A stretch of DNA of 5,374 nucleotides. It comes from an uncultured Treponema sp. Its GTDB lineage: Bacteria > Spirochaetota > Spirochaetia > Treponematales > Treponemataceae. The stretch is taken from assembly GCA_937900125.1 (NCBI GenBank), contig CALCEK010000263.1, forward strand, positions 1-5,374. The letters run 5' to 3'. The translations under genes and the position numbers were made by a program. A model generated the notes under the pieces. It made no database searches. It saw nothing but the letters and a program-made list of their open reading frames with translations, and was not told the origin of the DNA. Of the stretch, positions 4,905-5,374 are shown in pieces. Numbering within the stretch: the first letter of the stretch is position 1; every line of letters starts with the position of its first letter.

Positions 4905-5306
4905 TTACCATACAGTGCAGATTAACTCACCGCCGACCATTTTTTCTGTGGCCTTTTTACCGGTTGTAACACCTGCTGATGTTGAAACAATTAATGTGCC
5001 ATATCCGTTGTATACACGAGGCAAATCCTTGTAACCAGAATAAACTCGACGACCAGGAGTAGAAATTTTTTTCATACCATGGATAACAGCCTTGTTTGAA
5101 TCGTCATATTTTAGGAATATACGAATAATGCTGTGTCCATCATCATCTTGAACCTTTTTAAAATTCTTGATATAGCCTTCCGTCTTTAAAATCTTTACAA
5201 TTTCCAACTTCATTTTAGAAGTAGGAACATCGACTTTTTCGTGACCGGCACGAGTTGCATTCTGAACTTTAGAGAGCATATCTGCTACTGGATCTGATGC
5301 TGCCAT
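4905..5306 (-). CDS. rpsH: 30S ribosomal protein S8
   Basis: S8 (133 aa) binds helix 21 of 16S rRNA and is a primary assembly protein of the 30S platform; in E. coli it also represses the spc operon by binding mRNA near rplE. The N-terminal domain opens with DPVADMLSKVQNATRAGHEK (residues 5-24). The C-terminal RNA-binding domain carries GYGTLIVSTSAGVTTGKKA (101-119) and ends GGELICTVW, the family pattern. The start at 5306 has AGGAG 6 nt upstream and lies 15 bp after the rpsN stop. The S8-binding mRNA site, if conserved, would be upstream of this window. Confidence 0.97.
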   Translation of the reverse strand: MAASDPVADMLSKVQNATRAGHEKVDVPTSKMKLEIVKILKTEGYIKNFKKVQDDDGHSIIRIFLKYDDSNKAVIHGMKKISTPGRRVYSGYKDLPRVYNGYGTLIVSTSAGVTTGKKATEKMVGGELICTVW

Positions 5307-5321
5307 TTTCTTCTCCTGCCA

Positions 5322-5350
5322 CTACCAAGATGATTTTGTGACGCCTGGTA
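5322..5350 (-). CDS. rpsN: 30S ribosomal protein S14, C-terminal end only
   Basis: On the minus strand the codons before the TAG at 5324-5322 read PGVTKSSW, the invariant C-terminal end of S14 (PG-x-x-K-x-SW). S14 helps assemble the 30S head near S3 and S10. It is directly upstream of rpsH, its usual place. Only eight residues are genomic; the sequence then enters adapter at 5351, so whether it is the zinc-binding or the long form cannot be told. Bases 5349-5350 belong to the next codon (xTA). The truncation is a sequencing artefact, not a broken gene. Confidence 0.88.
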
Positions 5351-5374
5351 AGATCGGAAGAGCACACGTCTGAA
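5351..5374 (+). other. Illumina TruSeq adapter remnant (non-biological)
   Basis: All 24 terminal bases match the start of the standard TruSeq read-through adapter, beginning AGATCGGAAGAGCACACGTC and continuing TGAA. The genomic sequence stops inside rpsN at about 5350; the first A may be shared with the insert. This is untrimmed library sequence kept by the assembler and should be removed. Confidence 0.98.

Overview
The window is a stretch of the ribosomal-protein 'spc-alpha' gene cluster. Every recognised gene lies on the minus strand, so transcription runs from high to low coordinates. In that order the genes are: the last codons of rpsN (S14), rpsH (S8), rplF (L6), rplR (L18), rpsE (S5), rpmD (L30), rplO (L15), secY, a 175-bp leader and promoter region, rpmJ (L36), rpsM (S13), rpsK (S11), an unusual 326-bp gap, and the first 18 codons of rpoA.

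The organism is most likely a spirochaete of the Treponema group. This is inferred from the AT-rich DNA, the rpsK-to-rpoA order without rpsD (S4), the direct secY-rpmJ junction without adk, map or infA, and the wording of several proteins (RpoA starting MARKNLLKG, S14 ending PGVTKSSW). Those wordings are recalled, not searched, so the genus call is an inference.

The upper block (about 1443 to 5350) is very compact. Gaps are 2 to 15 bp, Shine-Dalgarno sequences often overlap the upstream stop codon, and rpmD and rplO share a base in a TGATG stop/start. The products are subunits of the 30S and 50S ribosome plus SecY, the channel through which SecA-driven export and membrane insertion occur. The gap between secY and rpmJ (1268-1442) holds an extended -10 promoter and about 110 nt of structured leader. 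The alpha-type block (rpmJ, rpsM, rpsK, rpoA) therefore probably has its own promoter and possibly a feedback-control site.

Two places stand out. The 326-bp rpsK-rpoA gap (55-380) is out of character for this cluster. Most of it (64-340) is bracketed by an exact 9-bp direct repeat that includes the rpoA ribosome binding site. It carries several hairpins and a 45-codon reading frame that I do not recognise. A small insertion or interspersed repeat is a reasonable hypothesis. The last 24 bases (5351-5374) are not genomic: they match the Illumina TruSeq adapter exactly, so the contig ends in untrimmed adapter inside rpsN.
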